This document shows, one piece after another, positions 46,371-57,942 of a stretch of DNA of 64,000 bases. Within the stretch, counting starts at the first letter, position 1, and the number at the start of each line of letters is the position of its first letter. Position numbers and translations under genes: made by a program. The stretch is taken from NCBI GenBank assembly GCA_951799445.1, contig OX637291.1, positions 2,668,501 to 2,732,500 of the forward strand. The letters are read 5' to 3'. A model generated the notes under the pieces. The model was not told the origin of the DNA, did not search any database, and worked only from the letters and a program-made list of their open reading frames with translations. Source of the DNA: Pseudisothecium myosuroides. Its lineage: Eukaryota > Streptophyta > Bryopsida > Hypnales > Lembophyllaceae.

Positions 46371-46640
46371 GGTGGAGCCTAAAGTAGTGCGAAGAGCCTC
46401 CTGCGCAGGCTGTTTTGCCCCCCCCCGTTTTACCCCTTGGGAAAACGCTGGAACTTTTTATTTTTCACACATGAATTTTTTTGCAAATTCTGAATTCATA
46501 TTTGCAATCAAAGGCCCCAAATTAGCTAGAAGAGGTCTTGAACATACCCTAGAGACAGCACAAAATAGGGGGTCTTTTTTTTACATTCACCCCTGGCTTT
46601 ACCTCCACAAGAGGCTTGTCGCACTACTTTAGGCTCAACC
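46371..46640. mobile_element. Mutator-like MITE with a perfect 9-bp target duplication (270 bp)
   Basis: The ends are inverted repeats, GGTGGAGCCTAAAGTAGTGC(G) on the left and the complement with one mismatch (GGTTGAGCC...) on the right, continuing imperfectly to GAGCCTC. They are flanked by ATGGTGCCC at 46362-46370 and 46641-46649. A 9-bp duplication with long GC-containing terminal repeats points to the Mutator superfamily. The element is too short to encode a transposase. Confidence 0.88.
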
Positions 46641-46649
46641 ATGGTGCCC

Positions 46650-47319
46650 CTCCCTATTTGTTTACTCTTATTTTGGCTCTTTCTTTCTTTTTTTCGCTCA
46701 TTATCTCTTCATTGTCCAGACTGTTGGCTTGGCTGTCTTGTAAGGTGGGTACACCCAAAACCGCCACTAATTGCTAGTCACTATTATTAGACTGACCAAA
46801 TTTTCATGTGCTCTTGTTGGCAAGTGAAAGGAGGTTTCAACGCACCAGAGAACGTGGCATTTGGATACCGTATGCAAAAGTTATTAAGGAACAAAGTTTG
46901 GTTTTAAAACGGTTTCTTCCACATAGGTACAGAATTGATTTTGGATATGTACACAGAGTATAGATGGCAGTTTAAGGTCAGTGGCACATTTGGGTGTACC
47001 TACTTTATTTGGGTTGTTTTTAATGCAGTGGTTTTCCATTTGTTCCAAAATAAGTATATATATATATAAAAGTCAAGTTGCAGAGTTTGTTAGTTTCTGA
47101 AGTATATCCGACATTGCTGAGAAATATTGTGATTTGTGGTAATCTCGTGTGCACAGCGTACTGAGGAATGTGAGTGCACTTTCCGAGTCAGTGCCTTGTG
47201 AAGTTGAATTGTCTGTGAACATGTTCCAGGATAGAGCGAGAACTCCTTTGATTTCTTCGTGGGTGTTGAATTGGTTCCTTGAAGTCATAGCATGCTATGA
47301 AGGCATATGAACAGATTTC
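46650..47319. other. spacer, nothing recognised
   Basis: Includes a (TA)n run at 47056-47068. No gene supported. Confidence 0.4.
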
Positions 47320-47539
47320 ATTTTCACTAGTGTGCCCTGTGCTGTTGCCACAGTCAAAATAAAAGCAAAGTAATTTTCTAATTTTTTAATTCAATTTTTT
47401 TCGAAATTCAATAACTTTCACATTATGAGTTGAGTTGGAATGCCACGAAACAAAGCCTGTGCACGCCTTCTTGCCAAGAGCTTTCCAATGATACCAAGAA
47501 CGCAATAGTTGGAGATCTTTACAAACAAAATAAAACAAA
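47320..47539 (+). repeat. dispersed repeat copy 2 (interrupted by a foldback MITE)
   Basis: Diverged copy of 1760-1996. It is continuous up to ACAAACAAAATAAAACAAA, where the MITE at 47540-47761 is inserted. The repeat resumes after it as AAACAAACAGTCTAACTTAAGG, matching CAAACAACCTAACATAAGG at the uninterrupted copy. Confidence 0.7.
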
Positions 47540-47761
47540 CACTACTAAAGAAAGGGGTGTTTTAAGTGAGTTTTTAAGTATAGTCCTAGACATAAGATTT
47601 TAAGTAATGACCTTTAAAGAGATTTTCAGCAAACTTTTACTTAAAACACATGCGTTTTAAGTAAAATTTTGCTGAAAATCTCCTAAAAGGTCATTACTTA
47701 AAATCTAATGTCTAGGACTATACTTAAAAACTCACTTAAAACATCTCTTTTTCTTGTAGTG
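47540..47761. mobile_element. CACTA-type foldback MITE, near-perfect 222-bp hairpin
   Basis: It begins CACTACTAAAGAAAGGGGTG and ends TTTTTCTTGTAGTG. The right terminus reversed, CACTACAAGAAAA, is the classical plant CACTA transposon end. Almost the whole element folds on itself: TTTTAAGTGAGTTTTTAAGT, then ATAGTCCTAGACAT, pair with their complements around a CACATGCG centre. Flanking AAA (up to AAACAAA) is compatible with a 3-bp target duplication. There is no coding capacity. Confidence 0.88.
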
Positions 47762-49388
47762 AAACAAACAGTCTAACTTAAGGTATGGATAGATGTAGCG
47801 AAATCCATTAGGAAAATATAACTTTGGCTTGCATGAATTCTCACATAGAAGTTTAAAAAGACTAAACAAACTAAAAGTTTCATTGGCATCAGTTAAAAAA
47901 ATTCTTTAGGTCAGTTCTTGAAATGGACTTTGGCTTAAAGATCATCAATATTTTGCCATGACATGTTGTAAGGTATTCTATTCTAAAAGTGATTGTGTTC
48001 TAAATACGACCCCTATCTAGGAATAAGTGACATATTGCTTGAAAAAAATATTATTGTCAATGATGAGCTAGATAGGCTTAAATGGTCGCTTTAAGAGCAT
48101 GCTACTTTAAGTTTTTGCCAAAATTCCTATTTACTTTAAACTAGTTGTATGATATATGTGTAAATTCCTAATCCCTAATTTTTTTAATAATATAATAGGT
48201 CAAGATATATTGACAAATTTTTTGTTACCAAACCATTTCACAAAACAATTGTGTTTATGGCCATCCTATACATAGATTACAATAGTAGAAAGTAGCCACG
48301 CCCTTGATGATGTTATGGCTTGTTTAATTTGGGGCGTATCCTATAGTGCACTTTGCAACAAACTTTGTGTATTATAAGGCACACTTGGAATGTTGATGTA
48401 CTACAACTCAAGGTGACCTGAGGACCTCTTACATTCACATCCATACAAAGATCAAAAGATCTAATCCTTCCAATTAAACATTGCAAGCATACATATAAAA
48501 TTTTCAAAACTTTTTGTTACATTTCAAAGTTAGAAACATAATCTTTTGCTATGTGATTTGGAGTGTCAACTTAAACATTGTTGTAGAAGTGATACATGTG
48601 CTTACTGTTATATGAATGGAAGGTCGATCCGAATAGCTGAACATCAGGTTCATGGCCTTCGAAAATTGAAAACGGGAACATTCCATTTGTCATACATATC
48701 AGTACACATTGTGTTATATTAACTTCTTACCATTGTATTTATGATTTTTGGAGACTTTCCACAGCTTGGAACACAGTGATAATACTTGTATCATTGGATG
48801 TAGTGCGAGATTTCTAACAAATGAATTGTTAAGTTTACACAAAGTTCGAGATGGAGTCAAATTTCCAGCTTCTTCAAAATTACATTCGTGGAGCACTTGA
48901 CAACTTTTGACTCTCTGCAATTCTGAAGGGTTGAATACACTCTTGGCAAGTTCGTACCTCTCCCCATAACTAAGTGATAGGTCCTAAAGTTTACGACAAT
49001 TTTGCCAAACTTTGCTGCCATTTCAACAGAAAGGTGCCAATTGAATTGAAATTTCCTTGAATGTCTTATGATTCGAAACTTACTCCAATTGATAGCAGGT
49101 TTTGGGACTAATAATAAAAACATTGAAGGAACTGTGGTAATGCAGACATTTATCAGCATGTGCGTGTAATTGGAGTGCTACAGTTGTGAAGTTGAAACCG
49201 CACCGACAAATGGCTGGCATCAGTCTGAGCATGCTCAAGGCCATGGACATTCAGTTACAGTCCCGAGGTCCAAGCCTCGGAGTTTCCTTTCTTAAAGGGT
49301 GTTGAATTACTTCCTTCAGGAAGAATGATGGGTAACATGAGGCAATTCACTTTGAAAAAGAATGTATGAGAAAACTCAAGGAAGACAT
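47762..49388. other. intergenic, nothing recognised
   Basis: Scattered open frames up to 100 codons (for example minus strand 48857-49159) lack family features or plausible splice context. Confidence 0.35.
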
Positions 49389-49390
49389 TA

Positions 49391-49649
49391 GAGTTATTCG
49401 TAAAGTCCCCCCCAGTTTGGAGGGGACTTTTTTCGACAAATTTCCTCCGACGGACGACCCGGCAAGCGACCACGACTCCGCAGGCCACCAGTAAACCGCA
49501 GGCAAAGTCCGGACCAAACTTCTTTTTGGTCGATTTGGGTGCTTAAGAAAGTTTGATACCCACTTTTGTATTGACTTTTTGTCCAAAACCTGCTTTTTCA
49601 CAAAACTGCGGGGTTTAAACCCCGGTTTGGGGTACTTTACGAATAACTC
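49391..49649. mobile_element. TA-flanked MITE, copy 1 (259 bp)
   Basis: The terminal inverted repeat GAGTTATTCGTAAAGT begins the element and its complement ACTTTACGAATAACTC ends it, both flanked by TA. The interior contains GTCCCCCCCAGTTTGG and GGGGTTTAAACCCCGG. It is nearly identical to the 259-bp copy at 59715-59973. The TA duplication suggests a Tc1/mariner (Stowaway-type) MITE. It is non-coding. Confidence 0.92.
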
Positions 49650-49811
49650 TATTAATTTATGAAGTGGCTAAATCCAATAGAAAATAAAAACTTTCAGTTG
49701 GTAGAACCTTAACCTTGGAATGCCAGGCTGGTCACCGTGGAAATCATCACTTGTACCGTATGAATCATTTGTTTAGAAAAAATCCAAGAATAAGGTTGGA
49801 GGCCGAGAGAT

Positions 49812-50095
49812 CATTAGAAGAAGTTTCAGCTCTGGAAGGGGCCACTAACTTTTCATTTTCGACACCTCGCGGTGTAATTACAGAATGAATAAAAAAATAA
49901 TTCTTTTACATATATATTTTTTAAATATTAAAAATATTAAAAATCTGACGTGATGCTAACATGGCACCAATAGTGCCACATGAGCACTTAAATATTAAAA
50001 AATATAAAATATAAAATATTTTTTATTTTTTTCATAATTGCGCCGAGGGGGTTCAGAACTCGCGGCCCCTTTGAGGGCTGAAATTTCTTCTAATG
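49812..50095. mobile_element. MITE-like element with CATTAGAAG termini (284 bp)
   Basis: The left end CATTAGAAGAAGTTTCAGCT and the right end GGGCTGAAATTTCTTCTAATG are inverted repeats of about 30 bp (through GGGGCC). The interior is AT-rich with ATTAAAAATATTAAAAA runs. Same terminal family as 42091-42603. No target duplication is obvious. Confidence 0.7.
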
Positions 50096-51755
50096 TGGCA
50101 CATCTAAGGGTTGGTCTACCTTTTGCGTGTATTTCCTTGGACGGGAATATTTTTAGCTCGTTTTTCAAATGAAGAGAAATAGATGAGGAATCTAATACAA
50201 GTGGTTTTGTATTTTTCCGAGCATTTTTTGAATTACTTATGAATTTTCAAACAAGTTGGGTTGTAGATCCTTATTTATGACCCTAGATCTTTTATAAACC
50301 GTTCACTTGCAATTCTAAAGAAAGATGGAGAAAGCAAAGACAATGATTGGCTCTTGCAACTAATAATGCTTTTTCCCTTTATTCATTCAATGACTATAAA
50401 GGTCAATTTTAGAACTACCTCATCTCCATTACACAGACATTTACAAGCGCGGTTCTTAATGGCCGTGCAATTTTAGAGCCTCCTACTTTGCTTGTTATAG
50501 GTCAAACTATTGTGCAAGACCTCTTCTTTTTGCACAAAATTCCAAAGATGAACATCTGCACTTCTATCTTATTTAGATGGATTCTTTGTCATCCATCAAA
50601 CACTTAGTGTTCATAGCAATGTTACAAGGTTAACTAGGAAGTGCAACAAATCAATCAAAACAGAGTTGAATGTTTTTCTTGACATGACCCTAGATGTGGA
50701 ACCTAGTAATTTCATGTTTTTAAGAATTGTATTGAGTGTTGATTACTCTTGTCTACTTTTGGAAATTGACTTTGACCTTTGGTAAATTACAATATTTTGA
50801 TGTGTTGTAGTTGGTTGTGAATTTTTTTATTTAACTCCAAATTAGGCATATAATTTAATTTTAATAGTCAATAGTAAGTCTATTACTAAAATGATATCTC
50901 ATTTCCCTAAGATTTTGTTCACTCTAATTGTTTAGAATAAAGATGTAGATCAATTGCTAGAAAGTCAAAGCCACTTAGAGTTTAGAAGCTTGTTCCATTT
51001 GGTATATGATTTATTATTTCATGGCCCATGATATTCTATAATTACCATGTGTGAATATACCTAATACTTGATTAATTTCATTTATTGAGATTTTTATTTT
51101 ATCTTTTGAAGATATTTGTCCTATTACACATTTTAATTTGTATTTAGCAACCAAAACTATTTTTTTTGTCACAATTTTTTTGAGTCTATAACATACTAAC
51201 TATATATATTTCATGCATTAATAAATTATTTGGCTTGAGTCAAGAGTACTTATTCAAAATAATTCAAACTTTTGGTATCATTGTTGTTGTGAATATAGAG
51301 GAGTGGAAAGACCTAGAGCAAAAATGAGTTGAGATCAAAATTTTACCACTATGTATGAAATCCTTATGCAATTTCAAAGAGTGGGAGGTTGTAGACCACA
51401 AACAGTAACAGAAGATTATGCCATTTCCTTTCACAAGCATCTAATTAATGCCGTGCTTACACCCTCGGCAAGTGCAGGAATTATGCAAGTTGATCAATAT
51501 AGGCTTCATTTATTGAGTAATTGGATTAAACCAAAATCAAGCATATGAGATAAGCCTTCACCTCAAGAAAAAAAAGATTATCCGAGTGTTTTCCGTTACA
51601 AAGTACAGTATCCGGATGATGAAATGGTAGAGAGAGCACAAAAAAGAATAATGCCTAATCTCCAAAATGATTGAATTTCAGCAAGTCCGAAATGGAGCCT
51701 AAAAATACAGATTAGTGTACACTTAACACAAAAGCCCCTGACCAAGTTTTGGAGA
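50096..51755. other. AT-rich intergenic downstream of the NPH3-like gene
   Basis: The part nearest 51755 is the presumed 3' UTR of the minus-strand gene. A 65-codon plus-strand frame (51351-51548) is unassigned. Otherwise nothing recognised. Confidence 0.4.
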
Positions 51756-54700
51756 TCAGGCACTGCTCTGTCGAAGCTGCTGCTTCAGTGACATTGACAA
51801 TTCAGAACTCACAGAGTCACGAGATGATTCGGAACTGGAGAATCCCCTGCTAGAAAACAGCCTACTGAACAGCTTCTCTGGCTTCAAGGCAGACAGCACA
51901 CCTTTGTTTTTCACATGATTCTCTTGTTGCATCAGTATGCTGCGTTCTCTCGCAGCTTCTGCAATCCGCATTTTGATGCTTGCGAGGTCACCCTTCAAGG
52001 CGGTGAAATCTTGGTGCACCGTTTGCCAATTTTCATCACCAGTGGACGACTCGGTTTGATTGTTGCCATTCCTGGCTTCCGAAAAGCGGGTTTCCTCACT
52101 ATACTCAGATGCCTGTTGTGTGCGCCCATGCTGCAGGTCACTTAGAAGGACTCCGTTTGCTGAAGTCCGCACTTGGTCAAAGAATAAGACCTGCAGCAAT
52201 ACTTATTCGTGAGTATATTTTGCACACAGGGGTATTACTTGATCAGATCATACATCCAGTGAAGGACTAGAGAGAACGAATGTGGAACTTGATTATATTT
52301 CAGATATTGTCTAGTCGATGTCAAAATTCAACTGCATACTGTAAAAAGAAAAACAAGCAGAGATGCATCGAGAGACTGTCCCTCTAATCTTTTCACCAAA
52401 ATGTAAAACTTTTGAGGCGCCAGTGCTACATATTACACACTCATTTTTTCATAAGAAATACGTGTTACTTTGGGGTCCATAATTAATACATACCACTATG
52501 TCATGTATGTTCATTGATGGCCTAAAGTGAACGAGGCTTGGCAAAGGCCCATTTTTTAAATCGCTTACTCTTTAGTACTATTTAGACACCGATGCAGTCT
52601 CTATAATACTATGAAACTGCAAGGACTTGAATTAGTATAACAAGTGCTAGTTGCTGAAACAGTCCGAGCAGCGAATTACATCTTGACAGCGAAACAAGTT
52701 GTAACGCAGCAAAACGGTTACTACATGAGACGTTCTGCATAGCTGTGGAACTGACCTGAACCATAACTCGCAGTGGGAGACGTTCATTCTGGGCTGCATG
52801 CATGCACGCCTCCATCGACAACTTCTTACAGTCCATCAATCTGCAAATCTTTTTCCGTTCACTCTTTGTCAGCTGCGGGTGCTCCTGCAGTCCCAAGTCC
52901 CAGCCCATCTCGTTAACTAATCTCTCAAAAAAAGTAACCCTGACAGCCAGGAAGAAAATCTCTCCAATACGATTAAAAGCAATGAGCAAAAGTAAATAAT
53001 AGTTCAGAATTCAGTAACACAAAAGAGAACGAAGGCAAACCTTGAGGTACATGTCAATGGCGCGATACAATCCATCATGGACAGGGCGTGAAAAATCAGG
53101 CACAGACGCCGCAAGCTGTATGAATTTAGGAATTGGCATGTTCGGATCCCGTGCTATCTCAGCAAGATACCGATCTATAACCTTGGCCACTTTGCATAGA
53201 GAACCATGCATGGCTGTCGTCGCCATCAACGGTGCATCCGAGTCAAAATCAACCGCCGATCCTATCTGGGCTTGGTTCACCTGAAATTGTGTCAAGTAAT
53301 GCTCCACAATATGGATCATCAAATCCACGTCACACACAGTGTCACTTGAGTAGGACACGGAAGGAATAATCAGATCATGGAGTGACGCCTCCTCCAACTG
53401 CAGCCCGACACGTCTGGCAAGCTCCATTTTGGTGGCAGGGGAAGCGTCCAGGAAGGTCGCTGCCTTCAGCAACCGTAGCAAGAAGCTGCAAGAGGATGTG
53501 CCTTTCTCTAATGGAAGCAGGCCGACAATCGTCTCTAGAATCTGCTTCTCCTTCAAAGTCGTCTCCACGAAGTCCTTTTCCTCATTTGGAGTTTTCTCTG
53601 GTTCCTGTAATATTTCTGCTAAGCACTTCAGAGTGTACACTCTGATGGATTCAGCCACCACATCTGGGGAGCCACCTTTCGCTTTAATGGCGAGGATCAC
53701 CCTTGTGTAGAGATCAATGTCCAAGTCAATTAGGTCTTCGACCCACCAGTCCTTGGGCGCTGGTGACATTCTGTGCCTGCTCCAGGAAGCTGGACTACTT
53801 CGACCACTGGCTGAAGCATGCAGTCTCGAGTAGGAAAAGGACCAGTCCACCTCATTTGCGTTCACGCAAGCCTTTGATGAGATTGACTCAATGCATCGAC
53901 CGATGATCTGTTGCCATTAACCGTTAAAAATTAGCGAACTGGTTGTTACATGTATGCTAATCGTATGCATCCGTGAAGAAAGACTGTAATGGTAGAGGAT
54001 AGTAAAACCGTTAGGGACCTAATATCACGTCTGCTATTGACTGAGCCCTGTTACCAACAGCAACTCATCTTTAGAAATATACTCCGTCCGTTGCTGTAAG
54101 CATGACTTGGCTAAATGCCTATGGCAACCCATCTTTGAATGGGCATGGGGTTGTCTACAATCCCGTCAATAGTGGTCTACAACGTCCCACTTTGAATGAC
54201 GCATAAGAAATTCATACATGGTGAGAAAATTCGATCTCAAGAGAGCTTGGCTCCAGATCTTTCCAGTGAGCTCAACACTGATCTCCCAATGAAAGCACAC
54301 TCCTACATATTGGTTAAAGTGCTTCAAGTAACGCAAACAAGTATCCTCTACTCACCTTGATATCTTCGGACCACGGCATATGAGCTTTACTACTGCGAAG
54401 ACAGATTACAGCATCCTTCCAACCCCGTAGAATGGAGGAATTCAAAAACACTTCCAGCTTGTATATCAGATTGCTCTTCTCCGTTGTTTCTGTCATCTCC
54501 AGAAACTCGGCGCCACATCGCACCTCGCCCACATTATGAGGGCTCAAGGTGATGGTGATGCCATAACAATACTTGGCACACATCTCGAAGCATGCCACTC
54601 CGCCTGGAAAGCCATGAATGACAATCTCTTCACTTTGCGACTCTGCAATGAGTTTGTTGAGGCCGCCCCATTTCGCTAACAGAGGGAACTTCACAGCCAA

Positions 54701-55857
54701 CAGGAGACTTCATCAGAGAACAAATTGTCGAGCTCTACGTTAACCCCTACGTGGTCTCCTTAAATACATTATTTACTGATAGAAATGTGTTCCTAAAATG
54801 GACTATTAACTTCCAAAGTGAAATTTTATATTTAAATTGGCAACTTAGCGGTTGATTTAGACCTCTTCAGAATATGAAACCACACGATTGTATATTTATC
54901 AAACCTTCTTCGAACAAAGTAAACTGCTTCCTTGGTATAACAGCTTTCTCTATCCAGAAAAATAACAGAACTTGGCGGTACATGAGAAGGTTCCGACTTA
55001 GGAAGCAGCTACAATTCCGTGACAGAGATGAGAAACTAGCGCGAAAAGTGATCTCAAAAGAAACATATGACTTGTAGTCCTAATTTTGAGAAGTGGAAAA
55101 GTACCTTGTGAAGGTGGAATTTGTGGCCATCGACATCAAAAGTTATGTCACTTGGCAGGTCACAGGCAACCGAACTGCACCACAAAAGAGAATCCCAATA
55201 TCAAACTCCAAATCCAAATCCATAGTGGGTGTCAGCACTAGAAGTTGAGTGAGGCACAGTGAGTAAAACCAAGGCCCAATGACAAGAGATAACCTAGGGG
55301 AAGCTCTGACATCAATATTAATTGAATTTCGCTAATTAATGCAAACTGTATTAGTTCAACATCAAGTGTCCACACAGAAGAGAAGATTGTAAATGCTGCA
55401 AGTCATTCTCAAAATGCTGCTTGCCTAGTAGGTTAATGACATTCAATGAGTCTTGATGACGTAACACTCTGTCCTTAATTGTAGCTAGTTACTGGAAAAA
55501 TAAACCAGTTCAGCATAACCAGTTCAGCATCCAGTGTTGACACTCACTGATATGGAGTGTTGACAAGAAGTCTACCACTCTATACACTAAAATGCCACAC
55601 TCAGATACCACCGAAAACACGCGGACCCAGAATTTTCCTCCTTGGTACCATCTGGTTGAAACCGCCAGTATAATTTCTACCGAAACACGAAATACGTAAA
55701 ACCACATATCTTTTATGCACATTGCACAAGTATAAATTAAAGAACAGCAAGTGCGTGCAAAATTCAAGCAGAGTAGGGGATTCAAGAGTCACACTTACGT
55801 AGAACCGCTGTGAACAGTGAAGATGTCCTGCTTAGATCCCAACTTCATAAACTTCAT
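51756..55857 (-). CDS. NPH3/RPT2-like (NRL) BTB-domain protein, six coding exons (630 aa)
   Basis: Predicted exons, in order of translation: 55857-55799, 55174-55105, 54688-54356, 53907-53041, 52884-52756, 52190-51756. All junctions are GT-AG, phases agree, and the sum is 631 codons including the stop. The start [13 protein letters not shown] is the hallmark N terminus of the NPY/NPH3-like group. A BTB domain follows (about 28-130: [20 protein letters not shown], then [15 protein letters not shown]), then the NPH3 domain (about 207-500: [19 protein letters not shown]; later [20 protein letters not shown]). A Ser-rich tail holds a predicted coiled coil (about 541-571). Family members act as CUL3 adaptor-like proteins in phototropin and auxin-transport signalling at the plasma membrane. 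That role here is inferred from family. Length is usual for the family and no defect was seen. Confidence 0.94.
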
Positions 55858-57050
55858 TGTAGCAATTTTCGATCTTACTTCTCCCTAACACTAAACATCC
55901 ATCACCGCTTCAAGTGTTTCAGATGTAGCCCTAACCGCTTCACCCCTTTCTAGTAGTTTGAAGCCTCTTTGCCCCGTAAGGAACCTCGCTACTGCCATTA
56001 CGTCTTTCTCCGCAGACCAAGCAGGTCGTGAAACCATACTCACTACGATACAACATTCTTGAAAGGAGCAGCAATCACCTTGGATCCAACTGCTAGAAAT
56101 CAGGGTACACTCCAACAAGAATCAGGGTATACTCCAATTCTCTAACATCTTCTATCTTTGGCACAAATTGTCTCAAATCTTGAGTTCTGAAAGCGATGGA
56201 ACTATAAGCAGGTGTACAATCACAGCGAAACAGTGGGCAGTCAACAGAGCTCTACAATGCATTAAAAATGTGCAGCCATTGAAGAGAATGCCAAACTGAA
56301 AACTCCATCACAGACACTATCTAGCCTACCAATCCAATAGCCAAACCATTCTTCCAGGCAAACCCAACGAAAAACAGAGTCCAATACTGTACAGTACAGA
56401 ACGAGATTCTTTCCTACAGAAACTGAAGTCTAAAGAGAATCAGGTCATTAGAAATGCAGAACGAAAACATACAACCCTTAAAAATCCCGCCTTCATTGCT
56501 CCCTCTCTACACGATTTTCTTTCACTTCACGGCAAGAGCGGATTCCGTTGAAGCAAATGCCAATTCCACGAGATTTTTGGGCTCTAAGTTAAGTTCGTTT
56601 AGTTTCGTTTCCATAGCACATCATCACCCCTGCCAGAGCTCCATGTACCCCTGACCCCTTCATCTGACAACCGTCATTGTGCACCTGACACCACCAGACT
56701 CGTACGCTACTCTTCTCTGCTGGGCAAGCCCAGTTGTCGTACTAGGCGGCTTTGCTTTTGGGCGGGGGATAAAATAATAAATTCCTTCCAAAGCTTAAAG
56801 GCGAAATCCATCGCCAGCAACGAAACCCAAGACTGACAAAATGCGGGGATCCAGAATTCGAGATGAGAAAACACAACTAAGAGTGGAAAAGAGCGAGCGC
56901 ACCTTGTGTTGTGATGAAATGGGTGTTGGCCTGTTGGGTTGGGAGGAATTTCGGGTAGAAAACAGGCATTGGAGAGGAGCTCGAATGGGGGCCTCGGGCG
57001 GGGGGAAAGCTTGGATTCGCTCTGCAACAAATGCGGCTTTGTTTGAAGTT
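55858..57050 (-). promoter_or_regulatory. probable spliced 5' leader and promoter of the NPH3-like gene
   Basis: On the minus strand a GC-richer leader exon ends at a donor AGTAGC|GTACGAG (last exon base 56706). A candidate acceptor, TTTCTAGCAG, ends at 56090, giving a second leader exon 56089-55858 in front of the ATG. Splice sites are predictions. Many plant NRL genes have leader introns, which fits. Confidence 0.45.
56707..56811 (-). CDS. upstream open reading frame in the NPH3-like leader (34 aa)
   Basis: An ATG at 56811 starts MDFAFKLWKEFIILSPAQ and runs 34 codons to a TAG that ends one base before the predicted leader-intron donor. If the leader exon is correct, this uORF would be translated before the main start and could reduce its expression. 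Conservation is unknown. Confidence 0.35.
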   Translation of the reverse strand: MDFAFKLWKEFIILSPAQKQSRLVRQLGLPSREE

Positions 57051-57063
57051 TGAACAGAGACAT

Positions 57064-57748
57064 ATGAGTGGGAGTTGGGGAGGGTTATATGCTTGACCTC
57101 AAAAAAGGGGGATATCGCACCTAAAAAACAGACACACCTTTCTTTCTTTTTCAAACCAGCAATTCTGAACACAATTTGGGAAAAATATCATATCAGAGTA
57201 ATAGCAATTGAAAGCAAAAGTGAATGCATTTGTTCTAGAGAAATGGGCAAGGGTTCGTAGATTTTGCAAAGCAGCGAGCCTTGTGATACTTTCCATTCGG
57301 CGATTCATACCGTATAGTACACTATACAAAAAAACAAAATTATATTCCCTCCGTCCCAAAATGATCTTCCTGTTAAGCAAAATATTTTAGATTAAGCTTA
57401 AAAATAATAATTTTTAAAATCTGATTTGACCTATAAGTAGAGTTTGATACTCTCTTTTTGTCCTAGAAATTTTAGTTCTCCATTAGTTTGTGACATGAAG
57501 TTTTAAGACACTAAAAAATGAAATTTGGGGGGCCTTCTCAGGGAGCACCGCTGACCATTGATTTAGCCAGAATATTGAACCTCCCGCCTATCATTTTAGC
57601 AATGTCTTTGTGCAGTCATCATTCCCGCGTTATAATTAACTCACTGATCAATCCAAATGTCTAGCTAATCAATCCAAATGTCTGGCTAATCAATCACTGC
57701 ATGCCTCAATTAGCTAGGTGACTGGAAAGCACAACAAGTTTGGGACAA
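57064..57748. other. upstream spacer with a CTCCGTCCC-type motif
   Basis: TATTCCCTCCGTCCCAAAAT at about 57340-57360 resembles the terminal motif of Stowaway-like MITEs, but no inverted partner is seen. CCAAATGTCTAGCTAATCAAT is repeated in tandem at about 57653-57695. No gene. Confidence 0.5.
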
Positions 57749-57750
57749 TA

Positions 57751-57940
57751 CAGTAGAACCTCTCTAAGTTGATCCTCTCTAAGTTGATAAACCTCTCTAA
57801 ACTAATCATGTCAAACCGGTCCCAGACTGGGCCACATAACAAAGGCTGTGACTAAAAATGATCCTCTTTAAGTCAATAAACTTCTATAAACCAATCTGTC
57901 AGATCGGTCAGGGACCGATCAACCTAGAGAGGTTCTACTG
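57751..57940. mobile_element. Emigrant/pogo-type MITE with TA target duplication (190 bp)
   Basis: The ends CAGTAGAACCTCTCTAAGTT and its imperfect complement AACCTAGAGAGGTTCTACTG are flanked by TA at 57749-57750 and 57941-57942. The terminus closely resembles CAGTAAAACCTCTATAAATT of Arabidopsis Emigrant, a pogo-like (Tc1/mariner) MITE. Internal repeats of CTCTCTAAGTTGAT/CTCTAAACTAAT match that class. It is non-coding. Confidence 0.88.
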
Positions 57941-57942
57941 TA

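Noticed and set aside
53042..53710. Plus-strand frames of 80-93 codons across the NPH3 exon
   Set aside because: They are antisense shadows of the 289-codon minus-strand exon with full NPH3-domain similarity.
57340..57550. Stowaway MITE suggested by CTCCGTCCCAAAAT
   Set aside because: Only one end-like motif is seen, with no inverted partner or TA-flanked second end, so a complete element cannot be claimed.
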